Positions 23,540 through 47,800 of a DNA stretch of 64,000 bases are shown here, piece by piece. The stretch comes from Acanthaster planci. Its lineage: Eukaryota; Echinodermata; Asteroidea; Valvatida; Acanthasteridae. Numbering within the stretch: position 1 is the first letter of the stretch; each line of letters starts with the position of its first letter. The DNA is taken from assembly GCF_001949145.1 (NCBI RefSeq), contig NW_019091451.1, positions 717,806 through 781,805 on the forward strand, read 5' to 3'. A program made the translations under genes and the position numbers. The notes beneath the pieces are model-generated. The model did not search any database, was not told where the DNA came from, and saw nothing but the letters and a program-made list of their open reading frames with translations.

Positions 23540-23880
23540 TCTACATTTATCAGTGCTCGGATTAAACGACGACACAATTATGCCATCCTCCACTTTAGCG
23601 GAGCACTTTTGAAATTAGATTGACTCCATCATGGTTTGCTGCACAAAGGCGAAGTGGATCTTCTTGTTTTTCAAAATTCGTTTATTTGCTTCAACGACCC
23701 TTTTTTTCCCCCTTTCTTTAATTTGCTGCAGTGAGCCCCGTCTCATTTTTTTCCCTTTCTCGCTAGTCAACCGCCTTTGTTCTCTGGTATCATCTCTAAA
23801 TGAACTATGGTCCTCCTTCCCATCCTGTGGGAGTGAAACAAAATCATTGACGCGTTGCCTTCCATGAAATTTTAAACCTC
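23540..23880. promoter_or_regulatory. Candidate cis-regulatory island
   Basis: A block free of TACATGTA words with poly-T runs and several factor-like words: GGATTAAAC, a forkhead-type GTTTATTTGC (23680-23689) and a Sox-type CCTTTGTTCTC (23774-23784). It resembles other islands in this upstream region. The 78-codon + strand frame across it has no recognisable domain. This is inference from composition. Confidence 0.2.
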
Positions 23881-24489
23881 AGTTTGAAATGGTTATAACA
23901 TGTGATGACACCTTACGAGCTGACATACAGAGCATTATAGAAATGCGTGCAATCTGGCACGGCATCTTGGACTTTTAAGTTTCCGATTTCTGTTGCTTTC
24001 ATGTTTCATTTGTTTATTTTTAGTGGGTTTTTTTTGTCACCTCATCCTTCCTGCCAGTGTCAGGTTTTGTGCTGGAGAATATTGTCTTTGGATCAGCATT
24101 TTGAGTACACAACCACATGACCATGATGCAGATATTGCTTGGTGGTTTTTTTTCTGAATACCGTACAATTTGACTCTTTGACTCGTGTCAGGACTGTACA
24201 TGTACATACATGTACTTCAGTTTTGTGCTGGTGAAGGAGTACATATGATTTAGAAAACACTGCGCTGACGGAAACAGTTCAAAGAAAGGTAATAACCTTG
24301 GGGAATGAAGGCTGTGCTCGATGCAGTGCCAAAAGAATTGCCCATAAGATCTTCCTTTGCTACACTGGCATTTGGCAAAATGCAAAGCAGAACATTTAAT
24401 TTTTACTATTATTACTTGGTGCAAGCTGCATAATGTTAAATGCCTCCCTTACTGCCTGTGCCCTGGCCTCAACATGCTGTGCGCTGTGG

Positions 24490-24573
24490 AAGTGTACATG
24501 TACATATACTGTCTTAAGTGTTACCAAGAAAAAGTGTACATGTACATATACTGCCTTAAGTGTTACCAAGAAA
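24490..24573. repeat. Two-copy 42-bp tandem duplication
   Basis: A 42-base unit that starts AAGTGTACATGTACATATAC is present twice head to tail, with one visible T/C difference. This suggests a recent local duplication. The unit includes a TACATGTA word. Confidence 0.85.
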
Positions 24574-27500
24574 CTTATCACTTTTTCGGCCCTGTTCATG
24601 AGAGTAATTGTCTTCGAATTGGCCAATTTATCCTTGTCTGCACTTTTATTCAGTTTTACACCCTGCAGATATGCAGTACGTGTTCTGTAGTTGGTTTGCT
24701 GGATGTACATGAAGTCATTTTTTGTAGATGAATTAAATGAGCTCAAAATTTGATGTAAACTGTCTAGATGCACAATTGTTCTTGTCTGCCTACACCTTGG
24801 TTAAGCTTAATAGAGCATGTACATGTATGCTGTGTACATATTTGTACAAAATAGAAATAAGACATGTACAGGAATTTGTACTTTGTTTTGTTTTTCGACC
24901 ATTTTCAACCTCAATGCGCAGTTTCTGTGCCCCCCAAAAAAGTTACTCTAAATTGTCCACAAGTCCTAGATTGTGAGTTTTACTGCCACTTGAAGTGGAA
25001 GGATAAAGGGTGCTGCCATAATGTGGGTTCTATTCCATTGACTGACCCGTAAACCATTCAGGAAGGGCTGTGCGGTGTTTTTTTCTTATGCAAAAAGTTT
25101 CCCAAGGTCCTGTGGTACTATCCTGAACTTCCTTTGTCGTTTGGTGCTTACAGAGTATTGGTGTACATGTAAGTTGCTCTGTGGTTGAGATAACCATTCC
25201 ATAGGTACCAGTATGGTGGCCCTCGAGGGACATCACTCATAGTTAAAGATCCTCTCTTGCGGTGTGAAATGCCTCTTGGTATGAACACTAACTTTCACAT
25301 ACCCTTTAGGGTCAGGGTTTAAAACATTTCCAAAATTATCAATTTCAACTTAGGGTTTCTATTGCTACCGTATGATAGTGATGGTGGAAAAATAGCTTTA
25401 TATTTTACAAGGGATAATTATAATGATGTTTCATTTCTCCCTACACTTCCAACTTTGGGGAAAGGGACTATCGATCTGGTCTTGTGATTTCCTCCTGGAA
25501 TAATTTGTCCTTGCAAAATTGTGAAAACTTAGATGCACCTTCAGGACTACTGTACACAGATGTTGTGCCTGTACTTGTGTACCACGTATCTGTTCTGACA
25601 AACACTCTGGACTGTGAGGGTTGCCAAGCATTGGCACACGTTAGTTTCCATGGGCCATTGTAACAGCCTTCTGAAGTGTGACCATCAATTAAGTTTTCTT
25701 GAGAAATTCAGTGTAACCTGTCGTATGTTCATTCATTTTAGAGGCCTTCTTGTTACACTTACTGTAATGCATAATTGACTCAGTAGTTACAAACTGTATT
25801 AAATTTACCGGTATACTGGAATTCAGTCAAGTGAAGTGTTTTTGTACATTTGTGTGAATATCTGTATGACATTTCTGCCAAAATGAAAAGAACAGTGTGG
25901 TGTGAATGTGATTCATCCTTGTGAATGAACATGGAATGCTGATGATGAGTGAGTAATCATTTAAATGTTGGGTCACCTTGTTTTCCGTCAGTTCTGTTCC
26001 ATAGTTGTGGTGCCGGAATGCCTGAGCATACAAGTATATGTATGTACCATTCCCAGAAATCGAGTTGAACGAACTGGCCAAAAAGCATTGAAATCTTCTC
26101 CTCCCCCCCTTCCCAGCACTGACCATGGGCACCCAGTCAGCAGTACACACCTTTTTTTTTTACCAAGAAATTCTCACAAAGGTTATGCTAAGTAGGGGGC
26201 TTAATCACATCCGCTTGGGTGAGTGTGTGTGTTGTGCTGTACGCCCGCATGCGGGTTGTATGGTAGATTATGTATCACCAGGTCCAGAAGTGGCCGGGTA
26301 TTGGTTCCCTCCAACACAAAGGGATGAACAGAGAGCGTGCGCGTGTGTGTTGCTGCGTGAGAGTGCAAAGAATCGCTAGTCGATTCCTCTTTTGATAGCG
26401 TGTGAGGGTTTGTTCCTGGTATCGATGTGGCGGGAAGCTGCTCTTGTTTAAACATCTCTCACCCCCTCTCCCGGCCCCCTCTCTTTTGTGTATTTGTACC
26501 CGTGGAATTGGGGGATGGGGAGATTAAGTGAAGTCATCGTGTGTCAGGACCGGAAGTGTTTTCTATTTCTTTTTTTTGTGTGTGTCCATTCTGATTAACA
26601 AGGGATGATTGTTGTCGATTGCCTGGAGGGCGAGGGCTGCTGCATAGCATTGCATATTGAACTCAGTGAATGTGGGGGCTGTGTGTTGCTATTGTATGGG
26701 GTTTATATTAGTGGAACAATGCTGTTTGGTGATGGTGGGAAGCACATGGCCATCTCTGGCTGTACACGGCTGTACTGCAGGAAGTGTGAAGCACCACTTT
26801 TTAGGGGGAGGGGGATGTTTGTCTCGTCAGCCATCTTTGTCTGGGAATATTGCTGAGTCTCAGCACAGCTCAGATTACCTGAAGTAACATCAGGGTGAGT
26901 TGCAGTTGGAAAAGATTATAGTGTAATGTACCAAGCTGAAACCATGCACACGTGTTGACCTGTTTGTGTGAAGGCATGTACATGTAACCCTTTCCTTTGT
27001 GTTGAGTGCACGTGCTGATGCAGGCTTTATGCTGTGAGTATACGTACATACGGCACATGTTGTACAGTGAATGAACCTTGGAGCATTTTGCACCTCGATT
27101 TTGAAAGGGTGAAAAGCCTGAACTACATGCAGTGCACAGTTTTAATTTGATTTTATGAATCGTGGCACTGTGTTAGGTTCCCAGGAATATATGAGCGTAA
27201 TGACTAGGCATGCCCAAGGGATATCAAGATAAGCCTTGGAAGGGAGTTGAAAATTTCCTTTTTGAGACGGCTTGATACATGTTGACAGTTACATTTCACG
27301 ACATGTCTGTTTTTGGTCACCTTTTGTAAACTACTTTAGTGAAGTTTTATAACAGAAGTTTTAGCATCCCCTTTTGTAGCAATCCAACATTGGCTCTTGC
27401 TTAATTTTGATGGATCATCGGAAGATGGGGGAGGGGCTGGAAAAAAAGATTTTTTTTGTAATCAATCTTCGCCTGGCCGTCATTTTTGCTTGTCACTTTG

Positions 27501-30500
27501 GATGAAGTACGAGTACAAACTACCGGTGTGAGAGTGTACCCTCAGGTTATGTGTGGTGTCAGTGGAGTCGGAGGGATTTAGGAAATCTCCAAGAAATATG
27601 GGAGGCAGAGTCAAGAGGATATGGGTCAGAACACGCACATTTACATCTGTTGACCGATGGAATGGTGGGTTTGTTGCTAATATACTGTACATGTACATGC
27701 CAGTGTAAGTCTACATTTTGGGCATTGGGACCAGTGAACTGTCAGCTTTTTGAGTCATGCATCTCATAGGTATCTCCAAGTTTTATTGCATGTGTACGTT
27801 GTGATTGTGTAGTGGAAGATTAATGCGAATTGTAAGAAAGTCACTGCGTTTACTACTGTCAAGCTGTTGCTATGGTAGGTTAGCAGTGGGTGTTTTTGTG
27901 TTTGTCGGGTATAAACCAGATTTGAAATTTTCCGACTTAGATGATTCTTAAATTAAACTGATTTGTTGCTGGCAAAACCGGATGCATGTGCATCAAATAT
28001 ATAATGCAGAGTCTGTGGCCGTTGATGCGTTCTGCGTTGAGGGGGCCGCATTTTTCATGTGCCTCGTGCAGCAAAACTGAAATGAGCTCTGATCAGTGCT
28101 TTACTTGGTACATGTATGTGCGTGCTTGTATTTGGAAGCACAGTTCTCGTAGGGTCATGTATCAACTTGTTGAACTGCCAGAGAAAATCTACTCAAGTGG
28201 GTTTTAGGGTACCCGCCATGGAGATTAAGCCATGCCATGGAATAAGAAATACCAGGTAACTCAACCTGGAGAGTTTCAAGCATTTTATGTTTTCACTTTG
28301 AGACTGGCCAAGGACCACCAAGCATAGTCAAGGCTGTAAAGACCATACATGCAATATACTCAGCTGCACAGCAGGGGTTTAGCAGTCGGTCACTATGTCA
28401 TCAAATGGCAATGTGTACATACATGTACATGCATTAACTAACATTGACTCTAATCCCAAGATATTGGTAAGAAGAGCATTTCTATTCAGCAATGCATGAA
28501 AAGTGGCTCCAAAAATGAACTATTGTACATGTAGCTGAAACTTTCGCTGTTTCATTAAAAGTTGACTGTTGGACTCCTGGCACAGTGTATATGAATAACA
28601 TTAGGAGTCTTGCTTATGCAAGTCCTTGGACATGACAGTGTTACTCACATGTTGAAAATTTTAGTTTGGTTGGAGCAAGGAGCAGCAGTTCGAGTACATG
28701 TAACTAAACCAAGAAACTGGAACCGGGTACTCATGTCACAACCAACTTTATGGTAGATGTACATACATGTAACAGGTTTCAGAGCATGGGCTTCCATGTC
28801 TACAGTGTGGTCTTGTAGCTTCCTTCCTCAATGCATGTAGCTTTTGCAAAGTTTTCTTTGGAAGAGATGATAAAAGCTGGAAAGCCCTTCTTAAGTTCTG
28901 TGGTTTCAGCTGTAGGACAACATGTGGGAGTTGTGTATTCATTGGTACACAGGCAGTAGGTCTATGAACACAGTGGCGTTTTACATGTGCCTGTAGATGG
29001 GGACCAGTGGAAGTTCAGCCACCCTGACTTTAAGAAGATTAGAGCTCCAGCTGAATCTGCAATCGGCTTTGCCCAGGAAGAGGATTATGCTCCAAGGGAG
29101 ATCCTCACATGTGCTAATGGAGCCCAACAGGCCCAGAGCTAATAAGGGGACTGTACATGTGTGACCATTATGTACATATGTACCGGGTACATGTACATTG
29201 TGGTGGGCCAGTGTTGTTGGGAGCACAAGGCCATTATACACAGCATGTCACTCAGAATCCTTGATCTCTCTTCAGTCTTCTGTGATTCTGAATGCCAATA
29301 TTTGTCACTTGTTTGGAACCAGACTGTTTGCATACATGTGCATATTGGCAAGCTAACCTGGGGGCAGTACATTTCATGTTGTAACAGTAAACATTCATTT
29401 GTGCATGTACCAGTACAGTACGGTGTACCCTGCTGAAATAACAATTTTACAAAAGTGGGCAAGGGGGGGGGTGGTTGGATAATATATGACTGGAATAATC
29501 CTACACTGTATGTGTCTGACAGTGTTGCAAAATCCATCGCTGCCTTTTGTGGCATTTTTTGGCACTTCACTGCATTTAGCATCCTTCAGCAGATTTCCCA
29601 TTGATGACTGGCTTAGATGCAACAACCAGGCAAAAGCTTGACACTGGGCTAGAAATTACTAGTACTTTAGAATTTGAAGTGGTGGCAGTTTAGTATTGGT
29701 ACAGCTGGTTCTATTGTAGCGGACACACTGCACGGCATCCATCTGGGAGGTGTGCACTTATTTTGTTCCCAAGAAAATGCCCAAGTAGGTGCTGTGTGCA
29801 TGTAACATTACTAAATTAGAGTAACCTCCAAAAAAAAATGACTAAATAATTTTCAAGATGGCTGCTCTATGCAAACTTGTCTGTTCAGCCCATCCCATTT
29901 TAGTCATCCAAATTTGCCCCCAATTTTGTCACAGTCAAATAAAAACTTCATTTATAAAAATGTTTCAGAATGGTCCTGCCAAACTGTGTTCCTGCATAGT
30001 CCCTTCTGCCTTTCGGTGCTGTGACCCAAGGACACTTTTCTCCCCCTTTTACAATGTTCAGGACGGATGCCATCCTAAATCCAGACATCACTATAAAGGC
30101 ATGACCTGCCAGATCCAAATCCTCTCTTATCCTTGGGGATTTTTCACCCTGATCAACATATGAATGCACCATGCCCGCTGGGTTGGGGGGGGGAGACCAG
30201 AAATTACTAGGAAGGATGGTGCCAGGATTATTGGCAGTTTTCAGTAGACGGAGGCTGAATTCAAAGATATTAAACTACATGTAATGTGCAATGTACATTA
30301 TGCAGTAATGGGGACGTGGATCGAAAGTGGAGAGACACTTGTTAATTATGGCGGGTCGTGGCATTGTGTTGGTCTTGATGCATTTCAGTGAGACAATCTG
30401 ACAAAGGAATTATCTTCATGAAACTGCTATGTGTATGCAGGCTCTTCTGTGAAGCCCTGTTCATTTGTTATTGGATTTTCACATAAAATTTGGGCTAGCT

Positions 30501-31099
30501 TTTCAGGGCTGAAAACTCCTAAGCATAGAGCATGAGACACACCCATGTTAGGATATTCTCAGGCTGAAATGGGATTTTTCTATTAAAAAAAGGAAAGGGA
30601 AAAAAAAAAGAAGTAGAACTATTCAACTCTGACCCTTGTGTGTCCTTTACTGACGTTGGAATGAAAATATACCGTGATGTGTAACCTACCGGTGGTTTCT
30701 GGTAAAAAAAGAAATATTTGTACTTGTTCTGTGCATGTACCAGGAGGGCCTTCTTGTAAGACCATGTCTGAAATGGGCTGTAGGTACATCTCTTGGGCCC
30801 CTTTAAGTCATACTCATTGTTGTTACATGTAGACCTGCTTCCACTCAAAACTGTTGATGTGGACGGTTGCATGTACATGTATGTATGCACTGTCCGAGTA
30901 CATTCCTTTCCTTGCTGCTTTGTACAGAGACATGCGCAGTGCAGTTTGTGTCGTGCGCTAGTCAAAATTTTGCAGTGCCCTTTTGAGAGCCCACTGAAGT
31001 ACATGTACCCCAATAAGGAATGTCCTAGTTTGGACTGTCTGAGAATTCCCATGAGCTTATAGGACGCAGAATGAGTTGGTCGAGAGTTGAGCACCGAGA
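24574..31099. other. Non-coding; GC/CpG island with ETS site at about 26290-26600
   Basis: No gene was recognised in this stretch. The island 26290-26600 is less AT-rich and contains a consensus ETS word ACCGGAAGTG at 26549-26558, so it could be an enhancer or alternative promoter. Elsewhere there are scattered TACATGTA words and chance frames, including a 191-codon - strand frame at 30519-31094 with no domain. Confidence 0.4.
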
Positions 31100-32420
31100 T
31101 TCAGCGAGTGTCCTCATGATGTGTAGGTACATGTACCTGTGCCACCAGTGAGTTCCCTGACTCTCGTTTTACAGGAGCGACTCTTGTGCTGTTGTCCCTT
31201 CCAGCGTCCTCTGCTCTCTTTTCTTGCCCACTGGTTTCTCGAAATTGATCCAGGATCCCTAATCGCGCCAATATTGAATTCGTACTAAGAGAAGGAAAGG
31301 TATCACAGCCAAACGGTGCCACTATAAATGCAATCCTCACAATCTCACCCCCCTCAAACCCCAGGAGGACCACAGTAATTACCAGCTTTATTCCCCCCCC
31401 TCCTCTCTGAGCCGCAGGACCGTCTGTCCCTGGGTGCTAAACATTTTTCACAGTCCACTTGAGGGCCATGCAGTATGTATGAGGCACGAAGGGCTTTGCG
31501 CTGGCTGGGCATTTGTTTTGTCCCACACCCCCCCTCCGTCTTTTCCTTTGAAGTACTCCTCCTCTGCTCTGACCGTTGTTATTTCTTTTCACTGTCGTTG
31601 TTGGATAAAGCTGGAAAGTTCATAGCAATCGGGCATCCTGGGCTCATTCTGAGGATAAACAACAGAGTCAGGGGAAGGGATGGAGATATGGAAAGGAGGG
31701 ACAGCTGTAGGGAGGGAAATTAAAGAGAGGCATGATTGACTGCATCTTATATGACGGGAAGAAACGAAAAGCCCTTGGATTTGCACGGCCAGCCATCTTG
31801 TCGGCACACTGGAGCCGGCATTCCCGGGGCTAATTGTATTAGCTGCGCGCTCCCGTACGATGCCGTGGTTCTCCCAGGGGAGATCTTAGCCAGCTTCATG
31901 TCCTCTCCTCACCTACATTTGAGCCCCTGTGCTTGTGACGCCGATGCCTGCATAATGGTATTGTGCACGAATGACTCAATTTGTAGTGTCTCACCTCCCT
32001 CCCCCCCCATCTTCACTTCAGCAGACTCTATCAGTTTGACTCTAAGCCCCGAGGCAAGATGCCTGGACCCTAGGCTTCCTAGTTACGGGATGCAGTCTTT
32101 ATCCCTCTCCGCTGCCAATTCTCCCCTACTCTCCTTTTCATTATCATCATTGTCCTTGTCATCCTTCTCATCTCGTCTTTCCTGGAGGAGCCTGTCACGC
32201 GTCCCTTTGTCTGCCAGCGTGTGGTGTTTCACACGAGGACCGATACTGGAGACACAGTGTCACTGTGAAATTTTGGGTCCGTTGCAAGCTGGTACCGGTG
32301 CCGCATCCTTGTGGTTGACAAGTGTTCTCCACTCGCAATCCACAGTACATCAGGCCAAGATTAAAAGACATTTCCTCCGCTTTCCGGTTTAGCGGAGGAT
32401 GAACTAAATCCAATGTCAAC
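31100..32420. promoter_or_regulatory. Large candidate cis-regulatory island with P3 homeodomain palindrome
   Basis: The longest block of raised GC content and few TACATGTA words in the first 34 kb. At 31829-31843 it has the perfect palindrome GCTAATTGTATTAGC, whose core TAATTGTATTA (31831-31841) is exactly the TAAT-N3-ATTA site bound cooperatively by Paired-class homeodomain dimers. At 32373-32399 a hairpin has nine-base arms, TCCTCCGCT and AGCGGAGGA, around a nine-base loop. A 218-codon + strand frame (31736-32392) is Ser/Leu-rich without a domain and is judged chance. It lies about 2 kb upstream of the first RNF38-like exon, so it may be an intronic enhancer. Confidence 0.3.
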
Positions 32421-34386
32421 ATATTCTCCTTTGTTGTTGTGTTTGTGATATCATCTTTCCCTGTTACGTATGCGAGTGTAAAGGTGTGTCATTTGCTATT
32501 TGAATTTTACCCAGGAAATCTAAGCAATAATCAAACGTAGAGTAGTAACTGCAGCGTGAACGCCATCACGGGCAAAGATGCCTGATGTGAACTCACGGAA
32601 AAAAGCAAATGGTAAATAATGTTTCTGATGTCCACGAAATTTGTGCACTGTTTATTTGTTGAGGGGTGAGCACATTGCATCTTTGAAGATGTAAATGCTC
32701 GGAATGGCATATACCGGTACATGTACACTATATTGATTTCAGATTCTTTGAAAAAAAAAAAAGCATTTTCTAGGGAGTGTCCTTAATATGCATCTGAAGT
32801 GTCATTCTTTTTGTTTATTTCTGAATAAATATTGACGTATTAGTATTATTTCAGAATGTTCAGAATGTCATATCATTTCATCAGTGATGATCCTACTGTA
32901 AATTCTTACCTACCTGTAAATTCGTAAGGTGTTTTGTTGCATTCATTTTAAGGGTTAACAGGTTCAGATTGTCCGCGCAGAGCGCAAGCAGGCACGTATT
33001 AGCACATTATAAATCCACATTGCCCATACATGTACACGCAAGGTTAGAGGCACAGGCCAGTGGTATACATGTACATGTACTTGCAGGGTTAGTCATGTAT
33101 GCCTCCTTGTTCATTTAATTTTAAAAGTATCGGTGGTTGCATCTAATATAAGTAGCACTCTCATAAGGTGAAATCCCACGTGTATGTTCAGCGAGTTTTA
33201 CTCCACCCCTTTGTTGACCGAGAGCTAAAATTCTCAGATTTCTTAACTGAAATCACACATTGCCCCTTTAATGCAAGTGAGCATGCACAATACGCATCCA
33301 CATCTTTTATGCATGCATGCCGGTGTTTTCTACAGAGATCTACATGTACATTGTACCTCATCTGATGTACAAAGTACCGGTACATGTAATCTCCTCGATA
33401 AAGCACCTGAACATCTGTGGCTGTTGTAGTTCTTCCCAGCATCCACTTTTAGTTTGACAATAATAGGCCTCATGATAAAAGTTGTTCAAAATCAACACAA
33501 ACCCAGTTCGTGCCCTGAATGCCCTAGTAGAAAACATACCGGTAAGAACAGAAAAATGCATACAAGTGTGTTCTAGTACAGACTACGAGTTGATAGTATT
33601 ATGCAGCACACACACCCATGCAATGTAATGTCATGTGCCATGTGTGGGGGCTCCTGCAGTCTTGTCTGACCCCTTGTTCAACTTTGCACTGTGTGACATA
33701 GTATTCTTGACCCTCAGGCACTGGTATGAAAACAGACTCTGCTCTGTTGGGTTGTGTCCTATGCAAATGGCATGCCCATGCTTGTTTGGGGTCCAAAGAA
33801 TCATTTTCTTTCAATACACGCCCCCTATGTGTTGTATGAGTTGAGTAGGTACATGTACATGTACTGCATGCATTGAGATTTTATTTAGTGATAAAATGTT
33901 GAGATTTCTGCTGGTCTGGTACATGTATGTTTCTGTATTTTCCGGACAGAAACTAACTCTGAATTGAAAGAAATGCTGTCGTTTAACTTGGTATTGATTC
34001 TTTTTGGTTGACAAGTTCAGATGTTGTTGCTCCAGGCCTGTATTTTCAAAATTCTGGGCAAACATTTTGTGTTGTCCTGAGAGGTTATAATCTCTGCCGT
34101 TCTTCTTTTTCTGATACATTGTGTCGAATAACCAAACTTGCCATCCAGCTCGCACATTGTACTTGTAGGTTTGTTTCCAACTGAAGTGGGCAGGTTTTAG
34201 TGATATCTTTCCTGGTTCATGGTGCAGACTCTCAATCTTTGTCCATACAGGGACAAATCAATCACAGCTTTCTTTCATGCATGGATCTTTGTGGTTTAAC
34301 TTTTTGTTGTTTTTATTAGTATAGGTTGTATTCTGTTTTCAACTAATATGAAAGGTTTTTTATTCTTGGTTTCCCCTCTTCTGCAG
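32421..34386. other. Intronic flank of the first recognised RNF38-like exon
   Basis: AT-rich with several TACATGTA and ACCGGTA words. It ends in a pyrimidine-rich tract and CTGCAG acceptor immediately before 34387. No other feature was recognised. Confidence 0.6.
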
Positions 34387-44882
<10,496 letters not shown>

Positions 44883-47800
44883 CGAGAGATGCCGGTCAGA
44901 GAAAGGGGGGAGGGGCAAGGCGAGTAGGAGCCAAGAATGGGAGCACTCCGGAAGAGACACTCTTCAACGCTCATCTGGAGACTTTTTTTTTTTTTCTCTC
45001 CATTCAGTGTTTGATTTTCTTGAAATAGCGGGTATTGCATTCACACTGGGTTTCTGTTTTGCCTTTGTCTGGGATGTGCGGTATCAGAAATTATTCAGAT
45101 TCTGCGTCGTATGTTTTGTGCACTTTCAGGTGTTTTTCCTTTGATTTGTATCACATTTGATTTTTTTGTTGTGCCTTAATACACTCTGTATGAGTTAACT
45201 CTTGTCAGGTATTGATAATTGTTTATAATGGCTTTTTTTCTCGTTGCTGTCACAATGCTAGATTTGTCATTCTCTCTTTGAAAAAAAAAACCCGAATGGT
45301 TTCCACACTTTTGTTGAGACAGGTGTTCTGTTTTTTTGCGTTTTTACATGTTCCACGTTCACTGAGATTTACATTGTCAAGTCTTGGATCTTTCACAGTT
45401 ACATTTTTAAAGGCCTTAAGGATAACGAGAGTGCTTACAGTAGCCGAGGTAACTAGTGGTAGAAGCATGACACTTAGAGCTCTCGTATGCTGTGAAATCT
45501 ACCACGGAAAAAACGAAACAAAAACTGTTCATGCATGTGCTGTGTTACATATCCCTTCGGCCGTTTAAGCTTAAGCCAGTATTGATGCCTAGCACAGACT
45601 CCTCAGCAAGTGTCCTCACGCGTACGTTATTTGGACTTTCTGCTCTTTGAACATTTGTAGTGAAGTTTTAAAAAAGTCCTTTCAATATAACCCGATGTGC
45701 CTGGCTGTAGCATAGGGAAAGTGTTGTATCGGTGAACATGCATAAGTCGGGTTGTTACGTGGTTTGATATCATACCCGGCTCTTTGATCACTGATGGGTC
45801 TCATCTTACTGTGTTGTCAGTGGTCTTTTTGAAACAGTGTTAATAGACAACCAGCATTTTCCACAGCATGTCCATAACAATTACATAGTCCTTAGAATAG
45901 CCTATCAGAATTGATCTGATGTAATTCCGTCAGACCAGTGGGTTGTTGTGGGACTTGAGGCTAGCAGGAATGTGTTGTTCCATTCTCCACATTGAAATAA
46001 ATGGCATTGCTGTTATAATAGTGACTAAGAGGTGGTAGATCACAGAATTTCACGTGAAATTTGGTCCTTTTTTGTGATTACAATTAACTTTTGGATGTGT
46101 ATTATGCGATGTTTTTTGAAAAAGTAAAAAAAAAAAAAAATAATGAACTTCTATTTGCGATTAACCAAACCATAGTATTCTTTAAAATATTTCCATTTAA
46201 TACTGCATTTATATTATCGTTGTCATTTTTGTTGCCTTTTTGCGGGAATATATCATTTTTTATTTTAATTTGTACTCATTTTTGGGGGAAACAAAATGTC
46301 TAGAGAGAAATGCTTTGAATTAACAACTTATATAGATTGTATTTATGCAATAGTTACACTTGTGAGGTGCTTTTTTTATAGGAGTCTTTACGGTGAAATC
46401 TGAAGGGAATGTGTGTGTGTGTGGGAGAGAATGGTGTGTGCAGGAGAGAGTGGGCGGAGTGCTCTGTACATGCAACCCGTGTTTGCTGAAGTTTTACCTT
46501 CAAAATTTATAACAGTAGTGGATGCTAATTAGAATTGAAAAAAAGTTCAAAGTTCAAATGTCTCAGGGTCGTATGCGTACTTTAATACCTTAGAAGCTTT
46601 GTGGCAGCATTTACATCTGCAGGTTTCTTTTTTCATTTTGTTGTTTTTTGGTTACGTCATTTTTCTTTTTGTATTCTACCTTGTTATACCTTGATTTTGT
46701 TTCAATTTTAATTTTTCGAAGAGTTTGATAATTGAAGGCATGCATTATTGCATAGGATGCAACTACACGTTACTCAATAGCACGCTTTTGCTTTGTTAAT
46801 CATGTGTTTTAACATACCATTCCAACCTTTACAGTAGCATGTGACATAGTCTTGCTCCGTTCACTTTAGTGCTGAAAGTCATGTTAAATCGGTATTTTAA
46901 CTGGTTACCCAGTCGTCAAATGTTCATGCATGCTAGTTTCATTTACATGTATACGGTGGTCTGATATCTAAGAGTAGACAGTTGGTTCCGCTTGGCAGTA
47001 GTGGTCGTGTTGAAAATTTGTCAAATTCTCCGTGTCAGTATCCATTTGGACAAAGTTTTGAAGCATTCCCTTTTGGTTAATAATTTAATTTTTGGCTCTT
47101 TCATAGCTCTGCTGACTGCCAGGAGTCGTCGTTATGATGAATTTGTGGGGTTGTTTTTATGCAGCTTGTTTTTCAAACAAAAGCCCCCCCCTCCCTCCAA
47201 AAAGGAAGGGGGGTGAAATTTCATTCTCGGAGTGCCTCCTGGTCGCTGTGATATATCCGTCGTCTTGACACTCTGAGAAGGAAGACATGAAAGCTTTTAA
47301 AAAGAAATAAATTTAAAAAAAAAAGCAAAAACAAATTCAAAAGGTTATGACTACATGTATGCCTTCGTATGAACTTTGGGTGTTTTTAAACACTGCAAAA
47401 AAAAACCAAATTGCTATTTTGTAGGAATGAACATAGTGAGTGACTCCCATAGTTTTCGGGAAATTACGCTGTAAAAAAAGACAATAGTTCTTACTGTACA
47501 TTTAAGGTGTCTTCAGGGACCAATTGCGAGGAGGGTTTGTTTTTTGGGAAATTTTTGTTCCATTGTAACTGATAAAGATATAGTATACCAGTGTGCCTAC
47601 TAGAAATGTCGTTAGATAGACATTGGGTTTTTTAGTCTTGCATTATCTGGCACAAGTAGAGTGTTCGTGACTATTTCTACTTATAAGTAATTCCGCTAAG
47701 ACAATCTGTGTTAATTTTTGTTTTCTTATGACGTAATTCATATTTGAATTTTTTTTTACCTTCAGCACTTCTAACTTGCCCAAATTTCACACTTTCCACC

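Noticed and set aside
30519-31094. 191-codon - strand reading frame
   Set aside because: No domain, includes translations of poly-A and TACATGTA words, and no plausible exon boundaries.
31736-32392. 218-codon + strand reading frame, Ser/Leu-rich
   Set aside because: Low-complexity translation of pyrimidine-rich DNA in a candidate regulatory island; no recognisable domain.
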